Under the pieces are notes generated by a model. It saw only the letters and a list, made by a program, of their open reading frames with translations. It was not told the DNA's origin and searched no databases. From Gigaspora margarita (lineage: Eukaryota; Glomeromycota; Glomeromycetes; Diversisporales; Gigasporaceae): a DNA stretch of 64,000 nt. The translations under genes were made by a program, and so were the position numbers. Within the stretch, counting starts at the first letter, position 1. Every line of letters begins with the position of its first letter. Positions 35,161 through 47,040 of this stretch are shown here, one piece after another. Location of the stretch: contig WTPW01000649.1 in NCBI GenBank assembly GCA_009809945.1, positions 248,541 to 312,540 on the forward strand. Reading direction: 5' to 3'.

Positions 35161-36282
35161 TCCCTTAGATTGTAATACAGACAAATTTGCCTGCGTATGT
35201 TAAAAATTTTAATAAAATTTTAATAAAATTTTAAATATTGATTTTAGCTATATTTTTTCTAAGTAAAAAATATTCTTTGATTTTGTTTTAGTAACTTTGT
35301 TATAAAAATTTTGTAAAATTATTAGAAAACTTTAGTATAATCAAAGTTTAAAGTTCTTGTATTAGGCCACACAAACTTATACTATTGGTTTTCATATCCT
35401 GGCCGGGTCAGTAAGGTGGGGTTTTGAAATTTTAATTTTTTTAATATATTAGCCAATAGAAATTCTCCATTTATTATTATGCGAACAAAGCGAATTTTTA
35501 ATATAGTAAAGATTATCAATCAATTACATATATAAATAATGATAACAAATATAAAACTTTAACTTTTACTAAAACGTGCCTATGGTGTTATTGATTAGTG
35601 CAATATGTTCTAAGAAAACAAAGTTAGCCTGTATAACAGTATAAAGAATAAAGTTTAAATTTTTGACGTATAAAATTTTTTATCGGGTATCTGGGTTGTA
35701 AAAAATAAAATTTTTAAATAAAATTTTTTTTATTAAAAAATTTTTTTTAAAAAAAAATTAAAATCTGGGTCGCCAGGTCACGAAAGGTTACTTGGTGATA
35801 TGAAAACCAATAGTATAAGTTTGTATGGCCTTAGCATTTTTACTATTAAAATTTTTCTTTAGATTTTCTTAAATTTTATATGTTCCCGTCTATAAAAAAA
35901 CTTTTACTTTTAATACAAGTCTTGATTTTTACAAATAAATCATTAAAGTTGCAATAATAAAAGTTATCATCCTTTATATAAACTACAATATTGTCTTAAG
36001 AACTATAGCTTTAAAACTAAAACTAAATAAGATTACAGAGAAATTGTGATAAAATTTTTAAAAAATTTTTTTCTTAAAGATATCTATTTTTAGTTTATAA
36101 ATAACTTAAAATTTTTTTCTTACAATATAAAAACTAATTTTTGCAAAAAAGTAATCCTTATTTTCAAATATAATTGTACAAAGTTTTATTTAATTATCTT
36201 GATATTTAAAAAAAGTAAATCAGAGCAAAAAAAGTGCAAAAATGCAGGCAAATTTGCCTGTGTCTTACTACAATCTAAGGGA
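35161..36282. mobile_element. MITE P copy 1, interrupted by a Harbinger-like MITE
   Basis: The ends are TCCCTTAGATTGTAATACAG and its inverted counterpart, continuing CAAATTTGCCTG, with TA on both sides. It contains the nested element 35365-35830. Copy 2 (42221-43615) lacks that insertion but has a retroposon instead. Confidence 0.85.
35365..35830. mobile_element. Harbinger-like MITE, TSD TTA, empty site present
   Basis: The ends read GGCCACACAAACTTATACTA and the inverted AGTATAAGTTTGTATGGCC. TTA is duplicated (35362-35364 and 35831-35833). The paralogous site at about 42410 reads GTATTAGCATTTTTAC uninterrupted, which fixes the boundaries. GG ends with a TWA duplication fit PIF/Harbinger. Confidence 0.92.
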
Positions 36283-36284
36283 TA

Positions 36285-37320
36285 CAATCACAATAATTTT
36301 TGAGACAATTAATTAAAAAACTTATAAAAAAACTTTTTTATAATTATACTCTTTTATAATTACCAATTTTCTTAATACAAACTGCATGATTATAGAGAAG
36401 AAAAACTGTATTATTTAAATTAAAAGACAAGATACTAGTACTAATAGCTTTAACTCTAAAATTATATAATTTTGATCACTTTTTTGAAAATTATATGATA
36501 TGGATTAAGCCAATTAGATAGCTTGTTTTTTTTTGTTTTTTTTTTTTAAAAAGTAAGTTTATTTTTTTTTAGAAAATAAGTTTATTTTTTAAAATAAGTA
36601 TTTATTTTTTTTAAAGAGAGTATTTTTATTATTTATATTTTGCAAATAGTGTTTTTTTTTTTTTTTTTAAAAAGAGAAATTTTTTTAGAGATAAAAATTT
36701 TTTTTAAAGAAAATTCTTTTTTGGTTGCTAGAAGATGCATCATATGACCATTATAATGCATTCTAATTGGTTTAAATTAAAATATATATGTTCATATTTT
36801 TTACAATTTATTAATAAATTGTTAATTTTAAAAGGCTACTACTCTACTAGTTTAGCTTTAAATTGAAATCTAAACCACAAGTTTTATTTTTAGAATATAA
36901 AAAACAAAACTTGTAGATTAGTTTTATATTTTATAAATTTTTTAAAAAGAAGAAATAATTTTTGTAAAGCTATTTTTATACAGATTTAAAGCTATTAGCA
37001 CTATATTTGAATTTATATAAATTTTCTTTAATGACTATAAGTAATGTAAACTATAGTATTAAATAGTAATACTACTGAAATTGATTTTTGAAAGAGACCT
37101 ATTTTGTCTTTATTAAAGAAAATTAAAATTTTTTATAAGGAAGAGCAAATAAAATTTATATAGATATATTTCTTATAATTTTGTCTATTCAAAAAAAGTA
37201 TCAAATAATTTTATTTTTCAAGTAAAATAGATCAAAAACAATTTTGTCTTCAAATTTTAATTTTGGGTTTTAGAACTTGAAATAATTTCATCCTTATATA
37301 TAGTATTAAATAATACAAAT
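36285..37320. other. Non-coding AT-rich sequence
   Basis: T-rich and A-rich runs (36520-36710) and no gene-like frame. Nothing else was recognised. Confidence 0.5.
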
Positions 37321-37321
37321 A

Positions 37322-37646
37322 TAGTCAGACCTCTATAAATGCAACCTCCATAAATGCAATACCTCCCTAAATGCACATTTTTGTCTTGTCTGTAAGCAAT
37401 TAGTAGTGCTAAATGCATGTTCTATATTCTGTAAATGCATGTTCTTCCAAATAATTTTCTATATCATGCTACCTCCCTAAATGCACGTAGCCAATCAAAT
37501 TTTAGTATTTAAGATAGGTTATACAATTTTTGGTAGAAGTTACACAAACTTGATGATCTAATCCTTAAAGCTGCAATTTAATTGGCTATCCCTAAATGCA
37601 TGTTGTAGGCTTGTCTGTACACATTGCATTTATGGAGGTTTGACTG
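37322..37646. mobile_element. pogo-like MITE, copy C
   Basis: It begins TAGTCAGACCTCTATAAATG and ends CATTTATGGAGGTTTGACTG, with TA on both sides. It carries several direct AAATGCA repeats, and the interior matches copies A and B closely. Confidence 0.88.
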
Positions 37647-37732
37647 TATAATTTAACCAAATTGAAAATATACATTACTTTTTTTATAAAATTAATTTTT
37701 ATATTATAGTATTATAAAAAAATTAAGGTTAT

Positions 37733-38666
37733 CAGTCAAGAGACATGTCTAACTAAGTGCAATTACTTATAGATCAAATAAGTTGACTCATTCAATTTTA
37801 TATGTAAATTTATACAAAAAATCATTTAAATTGAATTTATTTAAAAGTATATATATAAAAGTCTTTTTAAATTTTAAATATATATTCTTTGGCATTTAAT
37901 ACTCTTTTGTTCAAAATTTTAGTTCTTAATTTTAAGCAAGAGGATGGGAATCTTCTACTAAAATTAACCAATTCTTTACTATGTTCTTTAAGTCAAATAA
38001 GTGACTCCCCCTATATAATAATATGATTGGTCAAAATAATTTAAAGAGGAGGTTTTTTTGATTCTAATGGTAGTTAAATCATCAAAATTGGCTTGGTGGA
38101 ACCCAAGATACTTGGGATCAAAGAAGAGAACATAAGGATCTGCAAATTTACTATTATACAAAGTATAATATTTTGTGTAATAGTGAATTTGCAGATCCTT
38201 ATGTTCTCTTCTATGATTCCAAGTATCTTGGGTTCTACCAAGCCAATTTTGATAATTTAACTACTATTAGAATTAGAAGAACCTCCTCTTTAACTTACAA
38301 TTAGGGCACAAGAAGCCTTTACTTAATAGAACCTTTCATATTTTCAAAAAATTATTTTGACCAATCATATTATTATATAGGGTGTGTCACTTATTTGACT
38401 TAAAGAATATAGTAAAGAATTGGTCAACTTTAGTAGAAGATTCCCATTCTCTTGCTTAAAATTAAGAACTAAAATTTTGAACAAAAGAGTATTAAATACC
38501 AAAAAATATATATTTAAAATTTAAAGACTTTTATATATATTACTTTTAAATAAATTCAATTTAAATAATTTTTTGTATAAATTTACATATAAAATTGGGT
38601 GAGTCAACTCATTTGATCTATAAGTAACTTATTCTAAACCATACATATGGACATGTCTCTTGACTG
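37733..38666. mobile_element. Foldback element Q copy 1, 934 bp palindrome
   Basis: It is almost entirely an inverted repeat. The ends are CAGTCAAGAGACATGTC and GACATGTCTCTTGACTG, and the centre is at about 38170. Arms match over roughly 450 bp, for example AACCCAAGATACTTGGGATC and GATCTGCAAATTTACT. The right arm has an extra 60-70 bp (AGGGCACAAGAAGCC). There is no coding capacity. Confidence 0.88.
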
Positions 38667-38873
38667 CTAGAGTTAGGATCAAAATTAATACAAAATTGTA
38701 AAAGAACATTTTTTGTTAGAAGTGCAATAGGAATTATTTTAGTAAAATTTTGAGTTATAAATAAAACTGCTACAAATAAGCACATAACAGGCTATTGTAA
38801 ATAGATTCATCCTTTAAATAAAATCGCAAAAAAATCTATAATAAAATTTTTTTAAAAAAAATTTTTAATAATA

Positions 38874-40090
38874 GTTAAGAGACATACATGTCTATATGTA
38901 ATAGCTTAGAATGATTTACTTATAAATCAAATGAATTGACTTACCCAATTTTATATATAAATTTATACAAAAAAATTATTTAAATTGAATTTATTTAAAA
39001 GTATATATATAAAGGAAAAATCTAAATGGTGCCCTTGTGCATTTTGTGCCCTCTAATGTACTAATAATTAATTTTGTTTAGAATTAGAATTAGGGTTAGA
39101 ATTAAAATTAAAATTAGTACAGAATTGTGAGAGGATTATTTTTTGTTAGAAGTACAACAGGGGTTACCTGAGTAAAAATTTGAGATATCAAAATAGAGGG
39201 CACAATGTGTATGGGGCACCGTCTAGTCTAGTTCTATATAAAAGTCTTTTTGAATTTTAAATATATATTCTTTGGCATTTAATACTCTTTGGTTCAAAAT
39301 TTTAGTTCTTAATTTTAAGCAGGGGGCTGAAAATCTTCTACTAAAGTTGACCAATTCTTTACTATGTTTTTTAAGTCAAATGAGTAACACACCCTATATA
39401 ATAATATAATTGATTAAAATAATCTTTTGAAAATATGAAAGATGCTATTAAATAAAGGCTTTTTGTACTCTAATTGAAAGTTAAAGAGGAAGTTTTTCTG
39501 ATTCTAATAGTAGTTAAATCATCAAAATTGGCTTGGTAGAACCCAAAATACTTGGAATCAAAAAAGAGAATATAAGGATCTGCAAATTTACTGTTATACA
39601 AAGTATAATACTTTGTGTAATAGTAAATTTGCAAATTCTTATGTTCTCTTCTTTGATCCCAAGTATCTTGGGTTCTACCAAACCAATTTTAATAATTTAA
39701 CTACTATTAGAATCAGAAGAACCACTTCTTTAACTTTCAATTAGGGCACAAGAGGCCTTTACTTAATAGCATCTTTCATATTTTCAAAAGATTATTTTGA
39801 CCAATCATATTATTATATAGGGTGTGTCACTTATTTGACTTAAAGAATATAGTAAAGAATTGGTTAACTTAGTGAAAAAGTTTTAGCCTCTTGCTTAAAA
39901 TTAAGAACTAAAATTTTGAACAAAAGAGTATTAAATGCCAAAGAATATATATTTAAAATTTAAAGAGACTTTTAAATATATACTTTTAAATAAATTCAAT
40001 TTAAATGATTTATATATATAAATTTACATATAAAATTGGCAACTTATTTGATCTATAAGTAATTTCACTCAGTTGAACATGCCCTTTAAC
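38874..40090. mobile_element. Foldback element Q copy 2, interrupted
   Basis: It has the same arms and centre as copy 1 (centre near 39605), placed directly after it. The ends are more diverged (GTTAAGAGACATACATG / CATGCCCTTTAAC). A hAT-like MITE (39014-39234) sits in the left arm at a point that is continuous in copy 1. Confidence 0.8.
39014..39234. mobile_element. MITE with 8-bp TSD TATATAAA in a foldback element
   Basis: The imperfect inverted ends contain TGGTGCCC and TTGTGCCCTC words. The flanks 39006-39013 and 39235-39242 are both TATATAAA. Copy 1 of the host repeat reads TATATATAAAAGTC without a break. The interior holds the shared MITE core with TTAGGGTTAG. Confidence 0.87.
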
Positions 40091-40641
40091 TTTTAGATAA
40101 TATTTTAAAAGTAAAAGTCAAGCCAAATTCTACCTTATATAAAAAATTTTAGCCAATCAAATTTAACTAAATATATTATCTAGGGTAAGGGTAAGCCTCT
40201 AAAGTAAATAGATATTAAATAATAAATATTAGTACTTTTATTATACATTTTTTATAATATTATTTTTATATTATTACAGTATTCTTTTTATATAGTTAAC
40301 CCTTATACAATCACTTTTTCTACAATCATATTAGGGTCATGTTATTAATTATTTGATTATTTTTTATTAGAGGACTACTCCCCTCCTCCCCTCCTTAATA
40401 TAAATTTGGCCAGGTTTCTATATATAATTTCAACATTTTTTACCCTCCTTTTTTCTTTAAAAAATCATCTGATTTTTGTCACTTCTCTTATAATAATAAA
40501 AATCTTTCTCTATATCACATTTTTATTAAAAATAATTTATTAATAAATATATAAAAAAATACCTCTACAAAAGTATCTGAAAAAGTTCATATAAGCTCAA
40601 AATTGTAATTGTAAAAGAGGTTCACTATATTATTATAGTAT
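40091..40641. other. Non-coding AT-rich sequence
   Basis: No gene or bounded repeat was recognised. A short C-rich patch (CCCCTCCTCCCCTCC) lies near 40380. Confidence 0.5.
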
Positions 40642-40649
40642 TATTTTTA

Positions 40650-41766
40650 GGAGATACCTATTTCTACCATGGTATTTTGCTATTTCCACTATAGTTATAG
40701 AAGAATTTTTATTTTTAGTATTTAATATAATATTTTATAAATTTACTATAATACTAACTCTAAAACTAATAAATAAACCTTTTTTGGTTTCTAGTTAAAA
40801 GTTGTAGAGCTTATTTTTCTGATTCTAATAGTCAAAATCAGTCTAGTAGATTCCAAAATACTTGGAATCAAAGAAGAAAACATAAAGATTAGCAAATTTA
40901 CTATTACATAAACTATTTATTTTTCTTTATATACGTTTTGAAAAGTTTTTTATCATAGTGAAAATTTTTACTAAAAAACTAATAAAACTTATTTTAAAAA
41001 ATTTACATTTTTTTGAGCCAAAAAACAACTTTATTAAAGGCTCAAAGTTAATTGTGATAATAAAATTCTGCGCAAATCATGATTTTTCGTTTGATAGCCT
41101 TTTTTCTAACTTTATTTTTTTCTTTATATATGTTTTGAGAAGTTTTTTATTGTAGTAAAAAATTTTATTAAAAAAAAATAATAAAAAACATACTAAGAAA
41201 CTAGTATTTTTTTGAGCCAAAGAACAACTTCACTTAAGAATTCAAAGTCAATTGTAATAATAAAATTCTGTACAAATCATGATTTTTTATTTGATGATGT
41301 TTTCTATACTTTGTGTAATAGTAAATTTGCTAATCCTTAAAGAAGTGCTATTTATTATGTAATTTATTTTTATTAGAGGGTCATACCTCTCCCTTGCTGT
41401 GATCGAATTAGCAGCTAATAATAACTCATATATATAATATATAGACATGATAAACTACTAACCCCCTCTTGAAATTACGTAATAAATGGCTCTTCTCTTA
41501 TATTTTTTCTTTGATCCCAAGTATCTTAGGATCCACTAGACTGATTTTGATAATTTAACTACTATTAAAATCAGAAAAATAATCTCTACAACTTTCAATT
41601 AGGGGCCAAAGAAGGTTTACTTATCTGTTATCTGTTATTGGTTTTTAGAATTAGAGTTAGAGTTAGGATTAGAGTTAAAATTAAAGTTAGAGAGAAATCA
41701 AAAAATAGAAATTTTGTATAACTATAGTAGAAATAGCAAAGTACTATAGTGGAAATAGTAGCCCAC
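40650..41766. mobile_element. MITE G-related element, about 1.1 kb
   Basis: The ends share CTATTTCTACCATGGTA and CTATTTCCACTATAG in inverted order. The flanks TATTTTTA and AATTTTTA match at 7 of 8. The interior contains a diverged copy of the foldback Q centre (CAAATTTACTATTACA) and two direct copies of a block with TTTTGAGCCAAA. It is non-coding. Confidence 0.7.
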
Positions 41767-41947
41767 AATTTTTATATTATTTTTTTATTCTTTGATAGCT
41801 TTGCTAAAATTTAACTAAGATAACTATATATACAATTTAAAAAATTATCTACATTATGTCCTTATTATATAAACCTAATAATATTTAGCTACTTTTATGA
41901 ATACCTATATATGACCTATTGTACTAGCTCCTGGGAGTTGGCTCGAT

Positions 41948-42124
41948 AGGACCCTGAATATATATAGATAGATTAGTTTAATTATAAAATTACTAAAAAT
42001 AGAAAATCTGTAGAAAAAATCTCAAAAATAAGCAAAAAATTACTAAAAATAGAAAAGATCTGTATAAAAACCCCAAAAATAAGCAAACTAATACCTGATC
42101 TATCTATGTATATTTTGGGGTCCT
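41948..42124. mobile_element. MITE J copy 1, AGGACCC ends, 8-bp TSD
   Basis: It begins AGGACCCTGAATATATATAG and ends CTATGTATATTTTGGGGTCCT. The flanks GGCTCGAT and GGCTCAAT match at 7 of 8 (a CpG to CpA change). Copy 2 is at 58882-59060. The 62-residue minus-strand frame here is a chance frame. Confidence 0.88.
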
Positions 42125-42220
42125 GGCTCAATAGTATCAATACTACCAAGAATATAGGATTTCTCTTCAAATCCCTTTATTAGCATTTATAGTAGAAATA
42201 CTAATATTCAAAATCAACTA

Positions 42221-43615
42221 TCCCTTAGATTTAACACAGGCAAATTTGCCTATGTATTTTAAAAATTTTAATAAAATTTTAAATATTGATTTTAGCTATA
42301 TCTTTTCTAAGTAAAAAATATTCTTTGAGTTTTGTTTTAATAACTTTGTTATGAAAATTTTTTAAAATTATTAGAAAACTTTAATCTAATCAAAGTTTAA
42401 AGTTCTTGTATTAGCATTTTTACTATTAAAATTTTTCTTTAGGTTTTCTTAAGTTTTATATATTCCCGTCTATAAAAAAAATTTTTACTTCTAATACAAG
42501 CCTTAATTTTTATAAATAAATCATTAAAGTTGCAATAATAAAAGTTATCATCCTTTATATAAACTACAATATTGTCTTAAGAACTATAGTTTTAAAACTA
42601 AAACTAAACAAGATTATAGAGAAATTGTGATAAAATTTTTTAAAAATTTTTTTTCGTAAAGTTATCTGTTTTTAGCTTATATATAACTTAAATTTTTTTT
42701 CTTACAATACAAAAACTAATTTTTTTTTTGGTTTCAAAGTGCCTGCTTGGGGCATAGGATTTTATTCAGTTTACACATCAGAAAATTACACTTGGATAAG
42801 AGTACAACTAGCCACACGTACACTTTTGGTGTCTAATTTAAGTGGTCTGCCCAAAGGTTCCACACTAGATGCCATACCTGCAACCCAACTACGGGAATTG
42901 CCTATTTAAACCCTCTGATCTTAGCTCCTTTGACCAATCTCAACTGTTTCGCCGGTATTCGCAGTATATATATAGTCAGTCTGAACCCCAGATCATTTAC
43001 TGCATGGCCCTTAGGACTAGTTTATCCTTGCAGAAAACTTAGTAGAGCAGTTCCTGTCCCATACTGATATTATCTATACTTCGGTAATTTACGCTACAGC
43101 TTTATCTATATACTTGCAGTCAGAGCTAACCATTAAACTGCTACTGTTACCTACTTTATGCTCTTGTAAGGTTCGCTCCAACCCTAGCACCCATCTCTAC
43201 TATTCTACTAGTCCTTATACCAGCTTCCCAAACTTCCAAACCAGTTAGTTCGGAAGGGTCGATTAACCCGGCATTAGGTACTACTATAGTTCTTTCTTCC
43301 CTTAGTACCTACTTCTATAGTATAGGTCCTTTTCCTCTCGTATAACTCCAGTGGCCAGGTTGGTGAACCCCGTCCCTGAGGGTCTTTATTCGTCTGGTAT
43401 TCTAGTTCCGGTTTCTGATTCTCTGGTTTTGGTAGCACTATCAAAGATCTTTGCTACACAAAAACTAATTTTGCAAAAAAGTAATCCTTATTTTTAAATA
43501 TAAAAATTGTACTAAGTTTTATTTAATTATCTTGGTATTTAAAAAAAGTAAATCAAAGCAAAAAAAGTACAAAAACGCAGGCAAATTTGCCTGTGTTCTA
43601 CTACAATCTAAGAGA
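42221..43615. mobile_element. MITE P copy 2, interrupted by a retroposon
   Basis: It matches 35161-36282 end to end apart from the insertions. TA flanks both ends. The retroposon 42724-43457 lies inside, at a point that is continuous in copy 1 (AAACTAATTTTTGC at about 36135). Confidence 0.85.
42724..43457 (-). mobile_element. SINE-like retroposon 3, 5'-truncated, minus strand
   Basis: It starts with a T-run (the A-tail on the minus strand) and ends at GATCTTTGCTAC, without a tRNA head. Read on the minus strand it parallels retroposon 5 from about 60966 onward (GCTACCAAAACCAGA, AAGGACCTATA). ACAAAAACTAATTTT is duplicated (42709-42723 and 43458-43472). 5' truncation with a target duplication is the signature of LINE-type target-primed reverse transcription. 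Confidence 0.9.
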
Positions 43616-43924
43616 TAAGAAAAACAAACTAACAAGAAATATAAAGGATAAGATAAAAATAGAAAAGTAACTATGAAACCTAATTGAAAAAAAAACCAAA
43701 TTACAACAAAGAAAAAAGACAAAAGTTAAAAAAGACAAAAACCTATACTATAAATGGTATTAAAAATTAAAAAAAGAGTATAAAAATTATATTACTGTAC
43801 AAAGAAATACTTTGTTTAAGTATTATATATACATCTAAAAAAAATAAAATTATATCTAAAAAAAGCTTTTAAAAAAATTTTATTTTGACTTTTTTCTTCA
43901 AAAGCCTTATGTATCATACATTGT

Positions 43925-44212
43925 AGGACCCTAGACATCTAGTACAGAAGTTATATATTATATATTTTAGCAAAAACTCCTAAAATTTAAAAAGCAAAAA
44001 AACAATTTTTGACAATTATCTTGGTATTTATTGGTTCAATTTGAATGAATTTTTTTTTAAAATGAAGCTCTCAGTAAGATGTATTTAACAAAAAAAATTA
44101 TTCAATTCTGATCACTAGATCAATAAACAAATATAATTTTGTTATTTTTAGCAAATTAGATCAAAATTGGCCAAACCTAGTTATAATCTATATGAGAGAT
44201 AACCAGGGTCCT
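43925..44212. mobile_element. MITE K copy 1, AGGACCC ends, 8-bp TSD
   Basis: It begins AGGACCCTAGACATCTAG and ends GAGATAACCAGGGTCCT. The flanks TACATTGT and TATATTGT match at 7 of 8. Copy 2 is at 59704-59998 with an exact duplication. Confidence 0.88.
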
Positions 44213-44329
44213 TATATTGTTTTTTACTTTTTGGCAAAATTTAAAAAGTTCAAAGAGGCAGAAAGACAATACTTGTATTAAACTTAAAGAAGAGTTTATT
44301 CAAAAACTTATTTTTTTATTATCCTCTAT

Positions 44330-44610
44330 TGTTTTGCTATAGAAAACTTCATTGACAGAAAAATCTTCTCTTTGGTCTCTACTAAAATATCATATACAAG
44401 AGCACTAACTCTTGCTAGTTATCTTGTAAAATGATGCTTTTGGTTTGTATACCAAATATAATAAAGAAGTCCTCAAAAAAATAGTTGATTTTTGTAAAAT
44501 ATCTTTTGTGTTATTCTACTATATATTATATATAGGCCATTCTCTAACAAAAAACTTTTTGTTGTCTTCAGTAGAAAAATTTGGTTCAAGTAATCATTAA
44601 AAGGAGTTCT
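44330..44610 (+). pseudogene. Second, broken copy of the coding-like repeat
   Basis: It preserves SALTLASYLV, CFWFVYQI and VDFCK...LFYY.LYIGHSLTKNFLLSSVEKFG, parallel to the minus-strand frame 29010-29339, but with several in-frame stops and a frame change. Conservation of the amino-acid pattern suggests an ancestral protein. Its function is unknown. Confidence 0.4.
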
Positions 44611-44625
44611 GTATAAGTGCAATTA

Positions 44626-44938
44626 CCATATATTCCCAAAAATAAGCTATCTTTTTTGTGCCAAAAATTACACAAAAAAATATAGGGTAGCTTATTTTCA
44701 AATTGTTGAATTTTTTGAAAAATTGAAAAACGTACTAATTAAAAGTTGTCCAAATGACGTAAAATTTTTAATATAAGTGTATTTTGCTACCTTGAACAAG
44801 TTTACTTAATAGCCTTTTGAGGTTTACTTAGTAAGTTGAACTTTTATATGTAGCAACTACTAATGCATTTTTTAAAATTTTTTAAAAAATCAGAAGAGTA
44901 GCTTATTTTTGGAGTAGCTTATTTTTGGGAAAATATGG
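44626..44938. mobile_element. AATAAGC-family MITE copy 2 (uninterrupted)
   Basis: The ends are CCATATATTCCCAAAAATAA and TTTTTGGGAAAATATGG, with TA on both sides. This is the empty-site reference for 31296-31919. Confidence 0.88.
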
Positions 44939-44966
44939 TAATATAAAAAAAAAATTTATTTAAAAA

Positions 44967-45264
44967 TGTGATAGCTGAAGCTGGAATTGACTAAAGCTAA
45001 GATTAAAAGGTTTCTATTTAAATTTATTATATCTACTAAAGCTTATTTATACTCTTTTATTAATAAAACTAATCCTAAATCCTAACCTAACTTTAAAAAA
45101 AAAGCTAAAAAAAAGGCTCAAAAAGATTTTAAAAATTTAAAATTAAAATATAAGAGTAAATTAGTAGAAAAGAACAAATTTATTAGATAAATTTGTTTCT
45201 TTTTTACTAACTCACCCCATATTTAAAATCTTAGCTTTAGCCAATCTTAGCTTTAGCCATCACA
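44967..45264. mobile_element. MITE L copy 1, TGTGATAGCTGAAGC ends
   Basis: The arms are TGTGATAGCTGAAGCTGG and the inverted CCAATCTTAGCTTTAGCCATCACA. It is a relative of 56151-56377. A half-copy of MITE F ends lies inside (45165-45225). Confidence 0.7.
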
Positions 45265-45447
45265 AAAAATAAATAACTTTAAAAGACTATTAATTAAATA
45301 TATAGATTAAATCACTAGATAAAATCATCTAGATGAAATTACTCCTGGTTCAAATTAGTTATAGATTTAAATTTTTAATAAAAATAATAAAAAAATAATA
45401 ATTCTTTACTTTAATTTTTATAAATTTAGTCTAAATAATTCTGTATA

Positions 45448-45863
45448 TAGTGCAAAACATCTATACTCAACAGTTATACAAAGTGTTTCAATTTTTCAAA
45501 TGGCTATAACCTTTTATTTAAGAAGTTTTAAAAAAATCTGATTAGTAACTTTATAGAGCTATATTAGCTCTATATATATGCCAAATATCTTTTCAAAATC
45601 TTATCACTATAAAAAATTTTAGTAATTTGAAAATTGAAATTTTATATATAAATTTATAAATTTATATATAAATTTTTAATTTTCAAATTGCTAAAACTTT
45701 TTATAGTAATGAGATTTGAAAAGATATTTGGTATATATATTGAGCTTATATAGTTCTATAAAGTTACTAGTTAGATTTTTTAAAACTTCTTAGATAAAAA
45801 GTTATAGCTATTTGAAAAATTGAAACATCTTGTATAACTGTTAAGTATAGATGTCTTGCACTA
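45448..45863. mobile_element. Foldback MITE, 416 bp with arms of about 200 bp
   Basis: It begins TAGTGCAAAACATCTATACT and ends with the inverted TAGATGTCTTGCACTA, with TA on both sides. Arms continue through TTTCAATTTTTCAAATGGCT and GATTTGAAAAGATATTTGG. Only about 20 bp at the centre is unpaired. Confidence 0.85.
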
Positions 45864-45974
45864 TATTAATAAAATTTTTAAAGCATATTAAAATTTTGGT
45901 TTCAAAAATTTGATTTTATTTGAAGAAGAATTAATATAGTTATTAAATTTTTTTATTTTAATATAGAGTATTGT

Positions 45975-46262
45975 TAATTTTAACAGGCTATAAAATTTAT
46001 AGTTCTATATCTGCCAATCAAAATTGCAGAATTAGCATAATTTGCAAATTTTCTTTGTGTAATAAAAAACAAAGTTTTTTTTACAAAAAAAATCAAAAAA
46101 TTATTTATAATGCAAAATTTAGCTTATGAAACTACTTTTTTTTATACAAAAAAAATTTTTTGTTAAATTTTACTATAAAGTTAGCTATTTATTATAATTT
46201 TAATCCTAATCCTAACTTAAATAGAAAACATGTGTGTAAATTTCATAGCCTATAAATTGAAG
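45975..46262. mobile_element. MITE E copy 3, inverted and decayed
   Basis: It corresponds to 20755-21060 read in reverse: TGTTAATTTTAACAGGCTAT, CAATCAAAATTGCAGAATT, TTTCTTTGTGTAATAAAAAA, TAATCCTAATCC. All CpG sites of the better copies are lost. Confidence 0.7.
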
Positions 46263-46745
46263 TAATTTTCTTTAATTAATATTTATATATTTACAAATTT
46301 ATTATTATATTATATAATTAAGTTTTTTGTTCAAACTTTAATTAAAAATATATTGATAATTATTGTACAGAAGTGTTGTCATGGGACAGTTTTGAACAAT
46401 AATTTGGACAATTTTGAACAATTAAATAAAGTAAAATTACTTAAAAGTTTATTAAGATAACCTATTTTAATTTTAACTAGAAAGTGTTTAGCACTTGAAA
46501 AAATATATAGTTATATATTTTTTAGATAGATTTATTAATTATTAAAGCCTGAACTAGTGATTGTACCCGATCAAAAATATGCTATCCAGGTTATCCGACG
46601 GATAACCTTTCGGATAACCCGGATGATCGATGGATATATCCAGATATAAAATTCTACCTGATATACCCGGGTAGTTACCNGGATATAAAATTCTACCTGA
46701 TGTACCTGAGTAGAGTATTACAGTCNGCCGATATGCCAAATTAGG

Positions 46746-47040
46746 GGGCNGTCTAAAGCGGAGCAGAATCACGTGATATCTGTCCAATCAAATTATCGCA
46801 TTTTGATGATCTTCGGCGAAGCAAACATGAAAGAGAAGCGAAAACCTTGAAAAATACAAAAAACGGCAGTCATAACCTACTTTGGTGTGTTAATTAAAAA
46901 TATCGGGAAGGCAATTTTACTTATATATTATAACCAAAATAGTCCTAAAACCTATCTAACCCTAATCTAAGATGACCCTAACCCTAAAGTTAATTCGATA
47001 AAATATTTTATAAGAATCTGCTCCGCTTTAGATGTCCTTC
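46746..47040. mobile_element. hAT-like MITE with TSD AAATTAGG, nested at level three
   Basis: The ends share TCTAAAGCGGAGCAGAATC and its complement. AAATTAGG flanks both sides exactly (46738-46745 and 47041-47048). The interior has CTAACCCTAATC and CCCTAACCCTAAAG tracts. Confidence 0.88.

Larger units (their letters stand above)
43618..44610 (+). repeat. Dispersed multicopy repeat D, copy 3
   Basis: The stretch parallels 19040-19900 and, further right, the minus strand of 29010-29340. A MITE (43925-44212) interrupts it. The total unit may exceed 1 kb. Class unknown. Confidence 0.5.
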
